In this document: positions 15,240 to 24,357 of the stretch, piece by piece
Layout of the letters: each line of letters opens with the position of its first letter
How positions within the stretch are numbered: the first letter of the stretch is position 1
DNA from: Vibrio caribbeanicus ATCC BAA-2122
GTDB taxonomy: Bacteria > Pseudomonadota > Gammaproteobacteria > Enterobacterales > Vibrionaceae
NCBI RefSeq assembly: GCF_000165125.1
Contig: NZ_AEIU01000003.1
Coordinates: 62,001-126,000, forward strand
Direction of reading: 5' to 3'
DNA: 64,000 bases
Position numbers and translations under genes: made by a program
The notes under the pieces: generated by a model
Databases searched by the model: none
What the model saw: the letters and a program-made list of their open reading frames with translations, nothing else
Told to the model about the DNA's origin: nothing

Positions 15240-16784
15240 TTATAATTGTTGTATATCATTGAGATAGCGTTCTGCGGTTGATAAAACGGCACTTTGTCCA
15301 GCTTCATCCATATTGTCCCAAGACCGATAAATGACGCCAATACGAGGGTTGGTGGTAAGCGTTTCTCTGTTCTTAACCATAAATCGCCAATAGAGACTGT
15401 TCATCGGGCATGAGCGCTCACCACTCTTTGATTTAATGTCATAATAGCAGCTCTTACAATAATCACTCATTCTGTTGATGTAAGCACCACTAGCCGCATA
15501 AGGTTTTGTTCCCACAATACCACCGTCAGCAAACAATGCCATACCTCGTGTGTTAGGCATTTCTACCCACTCAATCGCATCAACATAAATACCCAAATAC
15601 CATTCATCGACCTGTTCTGGAACGATTTCGCTAATCAGACAGAAATTTCCCGTTACCATTAGTCTTTGAATGTGATGTGCATAAGCATAATCTAACGACT
15701 GGCCAATGGCTTGTTTCATACAAGTCATTTTCGTTTTTCCTGTCCAAAAAAAATCTGGCAAATCACGTTGAGCATTGAGTGCGTTGCGCTGCGCGTAATC
15801 AGGCATATTGACCCAGTACACTGCTCGAATGTACTCTCGCCAACCAAGTATCTGCCTGACAAAGCCTTCAACTTGAGAGATATCAATTTCACCCGAACTT
15901 TTGTAAGCCGACAACGCCGCATTTATGACTTCCATTGGGTGGAGCAGCTTGCTATTCAAAGAAAAGGATAAGCGACTGTGATACAGACTCCATTTGGACG
16001 AATGCTGCGCTGTCATCGCATCTTGAAAGCGACCAAAGTTGGGTAAACAGACAGAGCAAAAATAAGCGAGTAACGATAAGCTTTGGTTTCTATTGACAGG
16101 CCAAAGCAACTTGTCAGTGATACTGCCAATTGTTTCGATATTGTGTTTTTCTAATCGGATCAATATAGATCTGACACTCGTCTCGAACATGAGTGGTGTA
16201 GGTAGTGATTCTATATCGGTCGCCTTCAATTTATTACGATTGTTTGCATCGTAGTTCCACTTGCCCCCCAAAGGTTTCACGCCTTCCATAAGGACATCAA
16301 ACCGTTTACGCATCTTACGATAAAAGTGCTCCATCATTACGTGCTTATCTTTAGCGAAATAATTGTGAAACTCCTCGAACGGTAATAAAAAATGCTCACT
16401 ATCAACAGCTCTAACCTGACACTCACCTAATTCGAGCGTCAACAATTTTTCAAACAACCTATATTCATCAGGGCGTTGATACTCAAACTGCTCGGCACCA
16501 CATTCCACCGTATAGTGACCGATCAACTCGGTAATATCGCCAAAGGACTGAGTGTCATCTAAAGTAAGGTGTATCACATGATGCCCTTCTTCTCTGCGCT
16601 CCTTTGCAAAAGCTTCCATCGCAGCGAAGAAGGCACAAATCTTTTGCACATGATGACGAACATAACTGGCTTCCTGATGCATTTCAGCTACCAAATAGAC
16701 CACTGAGTCATCGACCCTATCAAACCAAGAATGTTGACTATTGAGTTGGTCACCTAAGACGAGTCGTATTTTTTGATATTTCAC
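15240..16784 (-). CDS. phrB: Iron-sulfur (6-4) photolyase / FeS-BCP cryptochrome (PhrB-like)
   Basis: The GTG at 16782-16784 overlaps the previous stop as GTGA and has GGGGAGG upstream; this start gives 514 residues. The protein opens with RLVLGDQLNSQHSWF, the alpha/beta antenna domain of this clade, and ends with the FAD-binding helical domain. Four cysteines at residues 355, 443, 446 and 459 reproduce exactly the spacing of the [4Fe-4S] ligands of Agrobacterium PhrB (350, 438, 441, 454). The family repairs (6-4) photoproducts in blue light and in Vibrio uses a lumazine antenna. It is translationally coupled to the DASH gene. Confidence 0.93.
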   Translation of the reverse strand: MKYQKIRLVLGDQLNSQHSWFDRVDDSVVYLVAEMHQEASYVRHHVQKICAFFAAMEAFAKERREEGHHVIHLTLDDTQSFGDITELIGHYTVECGAEQFEYQRPDEYRLFEKLLTLELGECQVRAVDSEHFLLPFEEFHNYFAKDKHVMMEHFYRKMRKRFDVLMEGVKPLGGKWNYDANNRNKLKATDIESLPTPLMFETSVRSILIRLEKHNIETIGSITDKLLWPVNRNQSLSLLAYFCSVCLPNFGRFQDAMTAQHSSKWSLYHSRLSFSLNSKLLHPMEVINAALSAYKSSGEIDISQVEGFVRQILGWREYIRAVYWVNMPDYAQRNALNAQRDLPDFFWTGKTKMTCMKQAIGQSLDYAYAHHIQRLMVTGNFCLISEIVPEQVDEWYLGIYVDAIEWVEMPNTRGMALFADGGIVGTKPYAASGAYINRMSDYCKSCYYDIKSKSGERSCPMNSLYWRFMVKNRETLTTNPRIGVIYRSWDNMDEAGQSAVLSTAERYLNDIQQL

Positions 16785-18076
16785 TGTAACCTCCCCTTCT
16801 CCGAGCCGACACCAGCCCACTGCATTATAAACTCACGTTTGGGATCGTAAATCTCAGTCTGTTTACCCAGATTAAATTGACGGGCTGGCTGAGTGTCAGC
16901 ACCTACACCTGCAAGGTACTGCCAATTACCCCAGTTAGAGCCCACATCGTAATCGATAAGTTGAGTCTCAAAGTAAGCCGCACCGCAACGCCAATCAATC
17001 CCAAGCTCATGGATAAGGCAGCTCGCAACCAGTTGTCTACCGCGATTGGACATAAAGCCGGTTTTCCTAAGTTGATTCATACAGGCATTGACTATTGGGA
17101 AGTCAGTCTTTCCCTCAATCCAGTTGCTAAAAGCAGTCGAGACAGAGGTGCCTTTGGCGGCGGGTTTACTGCAGGTTTTTATACCTGAGTAAAGAAACAA
17201 ATTTTTACCCCACCTCCTCGCGTACCAATAAAAAAATTCTCGCCAAAGTAACTCAAAAAATATCCAATAAGTGGACTCATTGGCGCCATTTTTTTGCTCG
17301 TAGTCACGGAGTACTTCCAGCACCTGCCGGGGAGATATACAACCGTGAGCAAGCCAAGGAGAAAACTTTGTCGAATAACTAGGTCCATCCAAACCATTTC
17401 GTGTAAGCTTATATTCGCTCGCTCTTTTAGTAGAGAAGTAGCGCAGACAATGATCCATTCCAAAAACCTCGCCACCCAAAAACTCGACGCTCTGCATTTG
17501 CTTTTCTGCGGGTATTTGGACACCTCGACCGACGCTCTTGATAGGGGGAGGCAATCTAGGTACCTCCACCAACTCTCTCAGACTTATGCCCTCAACTAAT
17601 TTTCTAAACTTTGTAAAAGTGTTAGGTAACCCATTCAGTGCAAATGGCAGTTGTTCTTCACTGTATAAATGATTACTACTATTTTGATGGATGATTAAAT
17701 CTGAAAAGTTTCGGCCAAGTTGCTCAATGACACTTTGCTCGTCAAACCCAGCGAACTGGTTACAGTAGAGATCGCTTACTTCGTGTTTGGTCACTAAATC
17801 AGAGAGTGTCCCTATTGTGGGTTCATCCACTACAGTAAGCTGCTGTCCGACGTCATCTAACGACTCAGACAAATTACGTAGAGATTGGTTGAGAAAGAGA
17901 GTACGCGCTGCCCCCCAACGCTCCTGACAGGAATACTTCTGGAGAAAACAAGTAAGCTGGGGTCTAGTGTAAAGGCAAATGAGTTGATCAACTTCTTTGC
18001 TTGCTTTGTGCAATAATGGATTGTCGGTTAAACGCAGATCGTTTGTGAACCAGTAAAGTCCAATTCGTTTTTGCAA
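16781..18076 (-). CDS. DASH-family cryptochrome/photolyase
   Basis: The start is a TTG (18074-18076) with AGGAGA six bases upstream. The 431-residue protein has the N-terminal antenna domain (GLYWFTNDLRLTDNPLL) and the C-terminal FAD domain with TKFSPWLAHGCISPRQV, ELLWREFFYWYARRWG, GFMSNRGRQLVASCL and DYDVGSNWGNWQYLAGVG. The last motif pair is diagnostic of CRY-DASH, which repairs cyclobutane dimers in single-stranded DNA and may signal. It forms a two-gene operon with the PhrB-type photolyase. Confidence 0.93.
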   Translation of the reverse strand: MQKRIGLYWFTNDLRLTDNPLLHKASKEVDQLICLYTRPQLTCFLQKYSCQERWGAARTLFLNQSLRNLSESLDDVGQQLTVVDEPTIGTLSDLVTKHEVSDLYCNQFAGFDEQSVIEQLGRNFSDLIIHQNSSNHLYSEEQLPFALNGLPNTFTKFRKLVEGISLRELVEVPRLPPPIKSVGRGVQIPAEKQMQSVEFLGGEVFGMDHCLRYFSTKRASEYKLTRNGLDGPSYSTKFSPWLAHGCISPRQVLEVLRDYEQKNGANESTYWIFFELLWREFFYWYARRWGKNLFLYSGIKTCSKPAAKGTSVSTAFSNWIEGKTDFPIVNACMNQLRKTGFMSNRGRQLVASCLIHELGIDWRCGAAYFETQLIDYDVGSNWGNWQYLAGVGADTQPARQFNLGKQTEIYDPKREFIMQWAGVGSEKGRLQ

Positions 18077-18402
18077 CGTTGTCTCCTAAAAGAGCATTTT
18101 GAAACATTAACACCTGTATACGGGAATGTGTAAACCAATAGCTCAACCGTGGTCAAATTTTCTAAACATGGTACGAAGTAACTTTCACTTGTTGGAGGCC
18201 GTTCGCCTGTAAAACAATAATAATTATCGTATGGCCGAATAACTTTGAGCATAAGTTCATGCCAATGGAAGGAAGAAAAACTATAAAATTTAATGGGATA
18301 ATTTATGACTCAACGCAAAAACAAACATTAAAATAAGCATTAAAACACAAATAATTAACAAACCAATTGAAAATATTAACAAGTTGCTTTTAAATCATTC
18401 CA
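18077..18402. other. Divergent promoter region
   Basis: These 326 bp separate the photolyase operon from the MFS gene. No gene or repeat is seen. A run AATAATAATTATCG near 18213 faintly resembles a Fur site but is too weak to call. Confidence 0.5.
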
Positions 18403-20235
18403 ATGACGATCACAGCGACGCTTAAGCCACTTACACTCCTTTTTATCAGCTCATTTTTGTTGATGAGTAGTCATGGCTTGAGTGGTATTTTACTCCCAAC
18501 CAAGCTTGCCTCACTAGAGATCGACTTCCAATCGATAGGTTTTATTCTTTCGATGTATTCTGTCGGTTTTCTTTTGGGTGCAATCATAGGTAAACGAGTT
18601 CTGCAAAAAATTGGCCTAGTACGGACATTTGCGATGTGTGGGAGTCTTGGTGCTAGTGCGATATTAATCATGGGATTGAGCTCAGATGTTTGGGTTTGGG
18701 CACCCATGCGCGCGGTCATGGGGTTTTGCATTGCCTGTGCTACCGCGACTTTAGATACTTGGTTCAATAGTGTATCGACCGAATCAAATCGAGGAAAAAT
18801 TCTTGCGATTAACCAAATCGTTATACTCTCAGCAATTACATTAGGTCAATTTGGACTTGCTTTAGCACCACCAAGTGAGACAACACTCTTCATTCTTTGT
18901 GGTATTCTGTTTAGCATTTCCGTCTCGCCCGTTGTTTTTGTTTCACAGTTCGAACCACAAGTTGAACACAATCAGTCCATACGTCTGAGCGCTATCTATT
19001 CACTATCACCGCTAGGATTCATAACTTGCTTTGTCTGCGGGATCCTCTACTCAACAATCGCAAATATGCTTCCTGTATACGCTGATGAGCAAGGCATCTC
19101 AGGACTCAACCTTTCCATATTTATGGGAGCAGCTACAACAGGTGGAATTCTTCTTCAGTTACCTCTTGGATATTTATCAGACAGGTTTGAGCGCCGAAAA
19201 GTAATCTTAATGAGTTGTTTTGTTCTTGCCATTGTAAGTTTTGGATTACCCGTTTCTATTATTTACAATTTACAAATACTCGCTTTACTCCTCGTTGCTC
19301 TTATTATGGGCTTTATCGCGTGTTTATACCCGTTAAGCATTGCTGAAACCTTTGACCGCGCCCTCAAAGCTCAACTGGTTCCAGTTTTATCAGGATTACT
19401 ATGCGTCTATGCCATTGGTTCAATCATTGGTCCATATACTGCCGCAATAATGATGGATGCATATGGAAGCAGTGCCTTATTCAGTTTTGTCATTTTGGTC
19501 GATCTAGGACTGATTGCATTTACTATTTACCGCATGTCTGCAAGTCAAGCGCTTCCAGTGGATGAACAAGAGAGTTTCGTCATGCATACTCCTGCTTCAA
19601 TTCATGAAGAGCTTGATCCAAGAACCAATTACCAAGAACACTCGCTTTATGTAGAAGAGGTCGTTCAAGAAGTTGAGAAATTGGCAGAAGATCATCCGAG
19701 TAAAGCCATCGCCTTCATTCGCGAGCTTTCAAACAAAAACCCAGAGTGGACAGCCTCTCTCGCCGAACGCGCTATTCAATTAGAAAATATTGATGCTGTT
19801 GTTCTATTTCGCGCATTGACCCTCACTCATCCTGAGTTATCTATGGATATTGCAAAAAAGATTGCTGAATCTGACGGTGAACAAATTCAGAGTATTGTCG
19901 AATGGTTAATAGAAAAAGAGCCTGAAAACACCATGAAAATCCTCGTGACAATCAGTGAGTCAATGGTGAATGAAAATAATCGTCTTGTTGAAGTGATTGC
20001 AGAACAGGCACCAGAAAAGCTTGCGGAATTTAGTCAAGAGCTTGTAGTCACTCTCGTAGAAAATACCCAGGCCATGCGTCCAGCAGACAGAGAGGATAGT
20101 GATTGGAGCGGCTCTGTTGAAGAGTTTATTAACAATGTCGCAGAATCCAGCCCTGAAAGAGCAGATGAGATCAGTCAAATCGTCGAGCAGTCTATTATAG
20201 ACCATGAAGATCCAACCGAAGCACCTGCCTCATAA
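18403..20235 (+). CDS. MFS transporter with a long helical cytoplasmic tail (YcaD-like core)
   Basis: Residues 1 to about 395 form a 12-segment major facilitator of the YcaD type, with the loop-2/3 motif GFLLGAIIGKRVLQKIG and the loop-8/9 copy LPLGYLSDRFERRKVI. About 215 further residues follow, hydrophilic, strongly acidic and predicted helical, with a quasi-repeating pattern of P-E/P-S turns (ELSNKNPEWTASLAERAI, TLTHPELSMDIAKKIAE, EKEPENTMKILVTISE, EQAPEKLAEFSQEL). Normal YcaD proteins are about 380 residues. The tail resembles HEAT/TPR-like solenoids and may bind a partner. Substrate unknown. Confidence 0.85.
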   Translation: MTITATLKPLTLLFISSFLLMSSHGLSGILLPTKLASLEIDFQSIGFILSMYSVGFLLGAIIGKRVLQKIGLVRTFAMCGSLGASAILIMGLSSDVWVWAPMRAVMGFCIACATATLDTWFNSVSTESNRGKILAINQIVILSAITLGQFGLALAPPSETTLFILCGILFSISVSPVVFVSQFEPQVEHNQSIRLSAIYSLSPLGFITCFVCGILYSTIANMLPVYADEQGISGLNLSIFMGAATTGGILLQLPLGYLSDRFERRKVILMSCFVLAIVSFGLPVSIIYNLQILALLLVALIMGFIACLYPLSIAETFDRALKAQLVPVLSGLLCVYAIGSIIGPYTAAIMMDAYGSSALFSFVILVDLGLIAFTIYRMSASQALPVDEQESFVMHTPASIHEELDPRTNYQEHSLYVEEVVQEVEKLAEDHPSKAIAFIRELSNKNPEWTASLAERAIQLENIDAVVLFRALTLTHPELSMDIAKKIAESDGEQIQSIVEWLIEKEPENTMKILVTISESMVNENNRLVEVIAEQAPEKLAEFSQELVVTLVENTQAMRPADREDSDWSGSVEEFINNVAESSPERADEISQIVEQSIIDHEDPTEAPAS

Positions 20236-20246
20236 GGTCATCGCTG

Positions 20247-21245
20247 CTAATGGATCAATCGAACAACGAGAGAGCCGGGTGCTCTAACGGACTCGACATT
20301 GTGACTAATTACAGTGCCATTCAATGGTGAACGATAGCAATGAATTTCATCTCCAAAGCTATTATATTGGGTGGCTAGGATCTGATCTTTTTCAACCTTT
20401 TGCATAAGTTCCACATGACATATTACGAAACCACCTTGTTCGGCTCGTATACTTGTGATGTTATTCCCTTCTACACAACAATTGATGCATTCTTCAGTCA
20501 CTCCCTCAATTACGTTATAATTACGCAAAACGTTGACGAGTCCTCTACTCGCTCGTGCAATAAGACTTAGATCCGTATATCGCCCAACCCCTATCTCAAT
20601 GGTTATCGATGGTATACCTGCGCGATTATACACAGTCTCTAAAATTCCAGGGTCACCAGGGTCGTTAAGAATGACATCAGGGTGTATCAGACGTGCCATA
20701 CGTATGGCATCATCAATACGATAATCTGCAAAAACATACAATGGGTAGGCGCTGCCACTCGTTTGTGTATGAAGATCTATAGCCAAGTCTGCGTTAGGCT
20801 TTAGTAAGTTCTCCCAAAGGCTATAAGCATAGCGGCTTGCATCATCTCCTGACGCACTACCCGGAAAAATGCGATTTAGGTTTGCAGATGAACTATCAGG
20901 GGCAGCTGAATGAAAATCCCGGCTATGGCGAGCAATACCGGAAAGGTTAACTGTCGGTACGATAGTGACACAACCCGTAATTGTCTTTCCTTCAAGCTCA
21001 CGGGCAAGATTTTGGGCAGTAAGAATACCATTTTGTTCATCACCGTGAATCCCCGCAGTAATGACGATACGCTTACCCGGCTTGTCTCCTTTAAATACAC
21101 GAACAGGCAGCACTTGAGGATGTCCTATTGCGTCAGTGGCAACAGCAAACCAAAACTTATGTTCCCCAGCATCAAGTAGGTCAACATCGAGGGCTTGAAT
21201 AGTCGGATACATTGGAATAATACATTCATTCAAACTTTTAGGCAT
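20247..21245 (-). CDS. Succinylglutamate desuccinylase/aspartoacylase-family (M14) zinc hydrolase
   Basis: The ATG at 21243-21245 (MPKSLNE) has GGAGAG upstream, preferred over a TTG at 21257. The 332-residue protein has the AstE/ASPA motifs: the zinc ligands in TAGIHGDEQNG (His, Glu), NLNRIFPG with the substrate-binding Asn-Arg, AIDLHTQTSG (third zinc ligand His) and the catalytic Glu in SITIEIGVG. A C-terminal beta domain of about 90 residues follows, as in the RimK-neighbouring subgroup. It should remove an acyl group from an amino acid derivative. It lies 126 bp downstream of the DMT gene, probably as the last gene of the ArgG-like cluster. Confidence 0.88.
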   Translation of the reverse strand: MPKSLNECIIPMYPTIQALDVDLLDAGEHKFWFAVATDAIGHPQVLPVRVFKGDKPGKRIVITAGIHGDEQNGILTAQNLARELEGKTITGCVTIVPTVNLSGIARHSRDFHSAAPDSSSANLNRIFPGSASGDDASRYAYSLWENLLKPNADLAIDLHTQTSGSAYPLYVFADYRIDDAIRMARLIHPDVILNDPGDPGILETVYNRAGIPSITIEIGVGRYTDLSLIARASRGLVNVLRNYNVIEGVTEECINCCVEGNNITSIRAEQGGFVICHVELMQKVEKDQILATQYNSFGDEIHCYRSPLNGTVISHNVESVRAPGSLVVRLIH

Positions 21246-21371
21246 TTTTCTCTCCAAATCAAGCCCAATGATTTGACTGACATATTAACTGATGTAAAAG
21301 CGAGTAGCACGTTATAACTCATTTTCAATCTCTGTTCACAGTGAGACCTTGGCTCAGAGTATGTCGAGATA

Positions 21372-22280
21372 TCAAGAAGTCGATCGAATTGAGGTAATAA
21401 TCACACTAAGTAAAATTAGGCTCCCACCGACAATTTGGGTAAAGCCTAAATGTTCTTGCAACCAAATAGCCGCAAAAATAGCACCGAATAATGGCTCACT
21501 GCCCATTAATAACGAGACACGTGTCGGGGATGTTCGTCTTACGGCATAGTTTTGTACATAAAAAGCGAACAACGTACAAAAAACTACCAAATAAGCAATA
21601 ATTAACCAGAACTCTGAGTTTTTAGGCAGCAAAATTTGATTTTGTGGCAAATAGAGAGTGACGAAAATCAGCGCAATGATGGCGACAACGAGTGACTGTA
21701 GCGCCGTTAATGTCGACGTTGTAATAGACCTACCTAATGAGAAACGTCTGGTTAGGGTGACCATCATAGCTCTCAGCAACGCCGCCAATAAGATAAAAGA
21801 GTCACCGACGTTAAATGAAAAACTTGATTCACTCTGACCAGTCAGTAACAACACTCCTGTTATACTGCAACATGACATACCCCACAGCCACTTGCTTATT
21901 TTCCCTTTATTAATAATCATTTCTGCGAATGCGGTTAAAATAACCGATAAACTTATTAAAAAAGCAGCATTTGATGCTGTGGTTTGCGAGACCCCGTAAA
22001 CTTCGCAGAAAAAAATCGCCGAAAGAATAAGTCCTGAAGGGATGGCAGTGCTCCAGTCCTTATTCAAACCTCGGCGAAAATCTCGAACCATTACTGGCAG
22101 CATACAAAGAAAAGTAATAGAAAAACGTATGAGTATGAAAATTAGCACGCTCGTTTGTAATAACGCCAATTTTGTCAGCCCGTAACTCGTTCCCCAAAAT
22201 ACGGCAACGAGTAACAGCATCAGCTCAACCACTGGTAACTTAACGTTCGCTCTTTTAACAGAATCAGTGATTGTATTCAC
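21372..22280 (-). CDS. DMT/EamA-family transporter of the ArgG-like cluster
   Basis: A GTG start at 22278-22280, one base after the dioxygenase stop and preceded by GGAG, gives 302 residues. Ten membrane segments occur in two EamA halves: LLLVAVFWGTSYGLTKLALL and the second-half signature RRTSPTRVSLLMGSEPLFGA. DMT proteins of this sort export amino acids or related metabolites. Tight coupling to a dioxygenase and an ArgG-like ligase suggests it exports the pathway product, an inference from context. Confidence 0.88.
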   Translation of the reverse strand: MNTITDSVKRANVKLPVVELMLLLVAVFWGTSYGLTKLALLQTSVLIFILIRFSITFLCMLPVMVRDFRRGLNKDWSTAIPSGLILSAIFFCEVYGVSQTTASNAAFLISLSVILTAFAEMIINKGKISKWLWGMSCCSITGVLLLTGQSESSFSFNVGDSFILLAALLRAMMVTLTRRFSLGRSITTSTLTALQSLVVAIIALIFVTLYLPQNQILLPKNSEFWLIIAYLVVFCTLFAFYVQNYAVRRTSPTRVSLLMGSEPLFGAIFAAIWLQEHLGFTQIVGGSLILLSVIITSIRSTS

Positions 22281-22281
22281 C

Positions 22282-23025
22282 TCAACTCTCCATCTTAGTG
22301 AATGCGACAACTAGTACATCTCTATAAGCACATTTGCCCAAGTTTTGGGGACTTATAGACGATACTTGATGCATAGTTTCATCATCATTAGCTAAAACAA
22401 GGTCAAAGGTTTTTTCCAGCGTTAGGGCTTCTAATAAATCACCATTGTTATCTGTAATGGTCGTCTCCCCGCCAGCCACATTTATCTTACTGATCATAAG
22501 AGAAGCAATATAATTCACTCCATCTCGATGCAATCCCTCAGGAGTAGGTTTTCCTATCTGAGTATCGTTAGCAACGATACGATAAGGATGAAGACGAATA
22601 TTCCATTTCCTCGCCTCCCCTTCAGCAAGGTCATAAACATCGCTGAGTAACAACAACAGCTTCTCGAGTATCGGTGAAGTGAGAAAACGATCTGATAATG
22701 GCTCAAAGTGGCGAGCAATATCTCCATTTAATGGATTAACAGCAGAGGGTTGAGAATAAGGTTCATGTGGTAGTACCGATATTTGGCGAGCACCTTGTGT
22801 TTTTACAAATTGACCATATCGCCGATAACGGTAGGCACCCCCATCTGCCATATAGCGGTCACGTTCTAAATGATTCCAACAGTGTTTAAAACGAACCACT
22901 TCGTCAACATTAGTCGATAACATGTGAGTCATTCGTTTACCACAAACAAAGACGTAGTTATTTTGGACAAGTAAATTTGAAACGACCGTTGCATGTCGAT
23001 CGACAGGCCTTTTAACAATTTCCAT
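22282..23025 (-). CDS. 2-oxoglutarate/Fe(II) dioxygenase of the PF10014 (amino-acid hydroxylase) type
   Basis: The ATG at 23023-23025 (MEIVKRPVDR) has GAGGG six bases upstream; this gives 247 residues, the normal size. The iron ligands are visible as H166-R-D168 (LHRDGVNYIASLMI) and H219 (ETMHQVSS), with the 2OG-binding Arg at 235 (YRDVLVVAF). The family includes L-isoleucine 4-hydroxylase and other free-amino-acid hydroxylases. Upstream, 22 bp away, is the ArgG-like gene; downstream, one base away, the exporter. It likely hydroxylates the amino acid substrate or product of the ligase. Confidence 0.85.
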   Translation of the reverse strand: MEIVKRPVDRHATVVSNLLVQNNYVFVCGKRMTHMLSTNVDEVVRFKHCWNHLERDRYMADGGAYRYRRYGQFVKTQGARQISVLPHEPYSQPSAVNPLNGDIARHFEPLSDRFLTSPILEKLLLLLSDVYDLAEGEARKWNIRLHPYRIVANDTQIGKPTPEGLHRDGVNYIASLMISKINVAGGETTITDNNGDLLEALTLEKTFDLVLANDDETMHQVSSISPQNLGKCAYRDVLVVAFTKMES

Positions 23026-23047
23026 ATAATGCCCTCTTATTTTTATA

Positions 23048-24259
23048 TTAAGCCAATAGATGATTTTTCCTGATTGGTAACAACTCAAGCTCGCGCAAGC
23101 TGCGTTGCTTTGCTGTCTTAGATTCCCAATCATCTCTATCGCGAATGTATCGTGCCTCACAGGCATTGATACCAGCCATAAAATAGCTGCCCCGCGATAA
23201 AGAGAATAAGACACTGCCGGAAATATGTTCGGCAGTGTGGGCGATGAACGCATAACTTGAGCTCTGCATCATGCTTTCCCAGCGACCTTCAACGGCTTCC
23301 TGGGTCCACAAATCATTCTGCACCGCTTTTGCTCTGAGAACATCAGTGGGTAAAGTTGCGGTTTCAAGCAACTTATATGCTTTCATGAGGAGGCAAGCCG
23401 CGGGTGCTTCCCGCACCTCTAACACTTTTTCATCCTCATCTAAATGATCGAATCCTATATATCGACCAATTTCATACGCGCCAACGTGGTTGTTAATGAA
23501 AGCAATTATTTTACTCAAGCTCATAGGTTGTCCATCGACAGTCACCGGGTAGCCTTTGCGAAACCCTATTTCGATCTGGTCATTCTTTAAGTGCTTATTA
23601 ATATTCCATTTTGACCAGACGAAAAGAGAATCACATAATGTGAAAGATTGGGGGTCATCTAATACCCCTGCTTCAAATTCCCGACACCAGATATTTTCAT
23701 CGCCGCTAACGTTTCTAGTTTTAAAACCAACTAAACCGCTGTGAAATAATGCTTCTATCTTCTGTTCTCGAGATATAGCTGAATATTCATATGGCGAGCC
23801 GTAAAATCCCGAATAACCTGATGCTTCAATTGCACCATTGATGCGACGGAGACTATTTTGAGACTGATTCGCTGTATGTAGAATGGCATCACAACCAAGT
23901 TCATTTGCCACTTTCACCGCGTTACTAACAATAATCGGTCGAGAGAGCGAAGAGCTAATAGGATAGTCATTCAAATACATTGCCTGAGCTTGTATCGCAG
24001 AAACAATACTGTGTTCAATAAAGTTTTTCTGCGCATCGACAATTTTTAGGTCGATTTCGTAGTGATTGGTGAGCAAGGTAAGGTGTTCTGTATCGACACC
24101 AGAGCCTAAATCAACGACAAGTGCCGTCACCTTTACTCCTTGGCCTTTTAACAGTTCAAGCAAATAAGTACTATCTAAACCACCGCTAAACAACGTTAAA
24201 ACATGCGTTGCTCTTTTACATAAGGTAGTTATATCTTCCGTGCTTCTGACCTTTTTCAC
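23048..24259 (-). CDS. Argininosuccinate synthase-like ATP-dependent ligase, altered substrate site
   Basis: The 403-residue protein has the ArgG PP-loop TLFSGGLDST (residues 22-31), SGDENIWCREFEAGVLDDP (ArgG: ENIWGRSIE), and VREAPAACLLMKAYKLLE (ArgG: YETPGGTIL). The ArgG aspartate-binding segment GATGKGNDQVRFE is replaced by TANQSQNSLRRINGA (129-143), so the nucleophile or ureido partner is probably not the usual one. It is the first gene of a four-gene cluster transcribed away from a LysR regulator. It is not plausibly the housekeeping argG, which Vibrio carries with argBCH. It should adenylate a ureido or carboxyl group and join an amine; the real substrates are unknown. Confidence 0.85.
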   Translation of the reverse strand: MKKVRSTEDITTLCKRATHVLTLFSGGLDSTYLLELLKGQGVKVTALVVDLGSGVDTEHLTLLTNHYEIDLKIVDAQKNFIEHSIVSAIQAQAMYLNDYPISSSLSRPIIVSNAVKVANELGCDAILHTANQSQNSLRRINGAIEASGYSGFYGSPYEYSAISREQKIEALFHSGLVGFKTRNVSGDENIWCREFEAGVLDDPQSFTLCDSLFVWSKWNINKHLKNDQIEIGFRKGYPVTVDGQPMSLSKIIAFINNHVGAYEIGRYIGFDHLDEDEKVLEVREAPAACLLMKAYKLLETATLPTDVLRAKAVQNDLWTQEAVEGRWESMMQSSSYAFIAHTAEHISGSVLFSLSRGSYFMAGINACEARYIRDRDDWESKTAKQRSLRELELLPIRKNHLLA

Positions 24260-24357
24260 AATCTGATTCCATCTTCCTTGATGTCAATTGACTTAATAAG
24301 TATCTATAAGTAACGTTATTGAAACAATACTGCATATATGCAAAGGATTTTTGCGCT

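Noticed and set aside
18200-18235. Fur box before the photolyase operon
   Set aside because: Only a short AATAATAATTATC run matches; the 19-bp symmetry of a Fur site is lacking.
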